Shown piece after piece: positions 20,157 through 21,382 of a stretch of DNA of 21,382 nucleotides. Numbering within the stretch: the stretch's first letter is position 1; each line of letters starts with the position of its first letter. The stretch covers positions 1-21,382 of the forward strand of contig CAAEVI010000116.1 in the NCBI GenBank assembly GCA_900759455.1, in the 5' to 3' direction. A model generated the notes under the pieces. The model had not been told where the DNA came from. It did no database searches and saw only the letters and a list, made by a program, of their open reading frames with translations. Origin of the DNA: Erysipelotrichaceae bacterium. Its GTDB lineage: Bacteria > Bacillota_I > Bacilli_A > Erysipelotrichales > Erysipelotrichaceae. The position numbers and the translations under genes were made by a program.

Positions 20157-20810
20157 ATGAGCAAAAAATCTGAACTAATCGCAATTTTCAATAAAATAGA
20201 TGACACTGCAAAACGTGCTTTTAATAGCAGCTATAAAGTTGTACATGATGGTATGTATTCACCAGAAGGAATCAAACAGGAGCTGAACCGCCTCACAAAG
20301 TTGTATAGTGAGCAGATACAGACAATGCGCCAGCAGGCAATGGATTCCATCGATGCAGGGCTGCAGGGACTTGAAAGCAAGTGGAAAGAAGAAGTGCTTA
20401 AGAACATCCAGAACGCCGGATATCAGGCTGGGCTGACCAACTTCATGCACATCTTGCAGACAGGGGCCATCAAGGACAAGACGGACATCCGCAATGCTGT
20501 GACGGTGTATGAAGGTGATCACAATGCAATAGCAGCCATCAGACAGCTGCTGATCACCAGCACCATCCCGACATATCAGGAGATTGCGCTGGAACTTCCG
20601 GAAGACACCAGAGGCAAGAACAGAGAGCTACTGCAGCGTTTGAAGAGCAATGTGGATACGCAGATCAATGATCTGGGAGTGTTTCAGCTGATTCATGGCA
20701 ACGGACGTACCTATGAGGAAACAGTGCTTTATCTGACGCTGGAAGGCTTCAGATCATTTGTTAATGATCGATTGAATGATGACATGGAGCTGAAAAGCGT
20801 TCAGATGTGA
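20157..20810 (+). CDS. Coiled-coil protein next to the capsid gene
   Basis: 217 aa, with AGAGGATG about ten bases upstream. Residues about 35-85 (GIKQELNRLTKLYSEQIQTMRQQ, LQGLESKWKEEVLKN) form a long amphipathic, coiled-coil-like helix. The rest is helical with no catalytic motif I recognise (DIRNAVTVYEGDHNAIAAIRQLL, LPEDTRGKNRELLQRLKSNVD). A scaffolding or capsid-accessory role is possible from its position and helix content, though scaffold genes usually precede the coat gene. It overlaps the next gene by one base. Confidence 0.65.
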   Translation: MSKKSELIAIFNKIDDTAKRAFNSSYKVVHDGMYSPEGIKQELNRLTKLYSEQIQTMRQQAMDSIDAGLQGLESKWKEEVLKNIQNAGYQAGLTNFMHILQTGAIKDKTDIRNAVTVYEGDHNAIAAIRQLLITSTIPTYQEIALELPEDTRGKNRELLQRLKSNVDTQINDLGVFQLIHGNGRTYEETVLYLTLEGFRSFVNDRLNDDMELKSVQM

Positions 20811-21157
20811 TGAATGTTGACATCGTTATGCGCGCACGCATGAAGCCAATAACAGAAGCTGTGCCCTCTTGTATGCCTGAAGGATCAAACGGCCAGCAGG
20901 CTCTTGCTGTGGACTTCTCAGCATGGCACAAGGCTTTCCGCAGACAATGCAAGAGCAATGACCCGGAAGAGCGTGCAGCATGTGAGGAGCTGCTGCAGCT
21001 GATTCCTGATCCAGGTGATCGCGCTATGGTGGATGAACTTTATTTGCAGTGCCGGCACGCAGAAAAAGTGGCCGATGATCATGGCTATTCACGATCAGGT
21101 TTATATAAGCGTGTAAACATGGCAATGAAGAAGATATACAAGAAATTGAAAGAGTAG
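20810..21157 (+). CDS. Phage late-gene transcription regulator (sigma-region-4/ArpU/RinA-like)
   Basis: 115 aa from the ATG at 20810 (TGATG overlap); a GTG at 20807 is an alternative. The C-terminal 40 residues (VADDHGYSRSGLYKRVNMAMKKIYKKLKE) are a sigma-70 region-4-like helix-turn-helix. The preceding part (SNDPEERAACEELLQLIPDPGDRAMVDELYL) is the helical body typical of ArpU/RinA-type regulators. Family members activate late packaging and structural genes. They usually sit at the end of the early region, just before small terminase. That is where this gene would be expected if the late genes lie beyond the right edge. Confidence 0.75.
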   Translation: MNVDIVMRARMKPITEAVPSCMPEGSNGQQALAVDFSAWHKAFRRQCKSNDPEERAACEELLQLIPDPGDRAMVDELYLQCRHAEKVADDHGYSRSGLYKRVNMAMKKIYKKLKE

Positions 21158-21309
21158 ACAAACACCTGCATTTAAAGTGCTATGATAAAAGTGTTTGATA
21201 AATCCAAACGATTTAATACAGGCAAAATCGGCAGGGTTTATGTATATGTTCACTTCACTATTCTTTCTTGATAAAAGCACCTAATCACCCAATGTCATTA
21301 AGTTAAGCT
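21158..21309. other. Intergenic stretch after the regulator; possible mobile-element end
   Basis: No reading frame or clear promoter is seen. A short inverted repeat (GTTTG and CAAAC arms) lies near 21197-21213. The segment around 21271-21308 (AAGCACCTAATCACCCAATG, then TCATTAAGTTAAG) looks to me like sequence found beside insertion sequences in gut Firmicutes, but this is recall and I cannot confirm it. It may be where the element is interrupted or where late genes begin. Confidence 0.25.
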
Positions 21310-21354
21310 AAGAGGAACAAGAGACGCGGAGTCAATGTTCCTCTTATCTTTTTG
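21310..21354 (+). terminator. Strong terminator-like hairpin near the right edge
   Basis: AAGAGGAACA (21310-21319) pairs perfectly with TGTTCCTCTT (21336-21345). Inside, GAC and GTC add three pairs. ATCTTTTTG follows. It would end the rightward transcript carrying the capsid-like and regulator genes. Confidence 0.75.
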
Positions 21355-21382
21355 CTGAACCATGACAAAAACTGCAGTATTG

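Overview
The window reads as a Bacillota (Firmicutes) chromosome, most likely an Erysipelotrichia-type gut bacterium, that carries the left part of an integrated prophage or phage satellite. The host class is inferred from the dcw-type division genes, the split transketolase and the moderate GC content; no rRNA or tRNA is present to fix it.

Host part (1 to about 11,230). A truncated PASTA-domain penicillin-binding protein is followed by ftsA, ftsZ and an unrecognised 124-aa gene, closed by a terminator. A promoter then drives the two overlapping halves of a split transketolase, again closed by a strong terminator. Next come a P2A-type calcium ATPase, a radical SAM protein with SPASM-like cysteines, and a DEDDh exonuclease with a long C-terminal extension. 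The FtsA is unusual because both phosphate-binding loops of its actin-like ATP site are degraded.

Element part (about 11,230 to the right edge). A tyrosine integrase points left. Beside its start lies a candidate two-hairpin small RNA with its own promoter and terminator. Also on the minus strand is a lysogeny operon: an autocleavable LexA/CI-like repressor, then a 38-aa membrane peptide, then a 199-aa two-helix membrane protein translationally coupled to it. The switch region holds four operator-like sites with the form TCG-N7-CGA, about 30 bp apart, over divergent promoters. To the right run a Cro-like gene, a double-HTH regulator, a 49-aa protein, a replication initiator, a DnaB helicase, a lone zinc ribbon and several small proteins. 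Two small genes on the minus strand interrupt this series.

The last module is the most unusual. A cold-shock-domain gene with a promoter and terminator in its leader is followed by an HK97-type major-capsid-like gene, a coiled-coil protein and a sigma-region-4-like regulator. In tailed phages such a regulator normally precedes terminase and head genes, yet here the capsid gene lies before it and no terminase, portal or protease is in view. The right end of the element is outside the window, so whether it is a complete prophage or a capsid-encoding satellite cannot be decided here.
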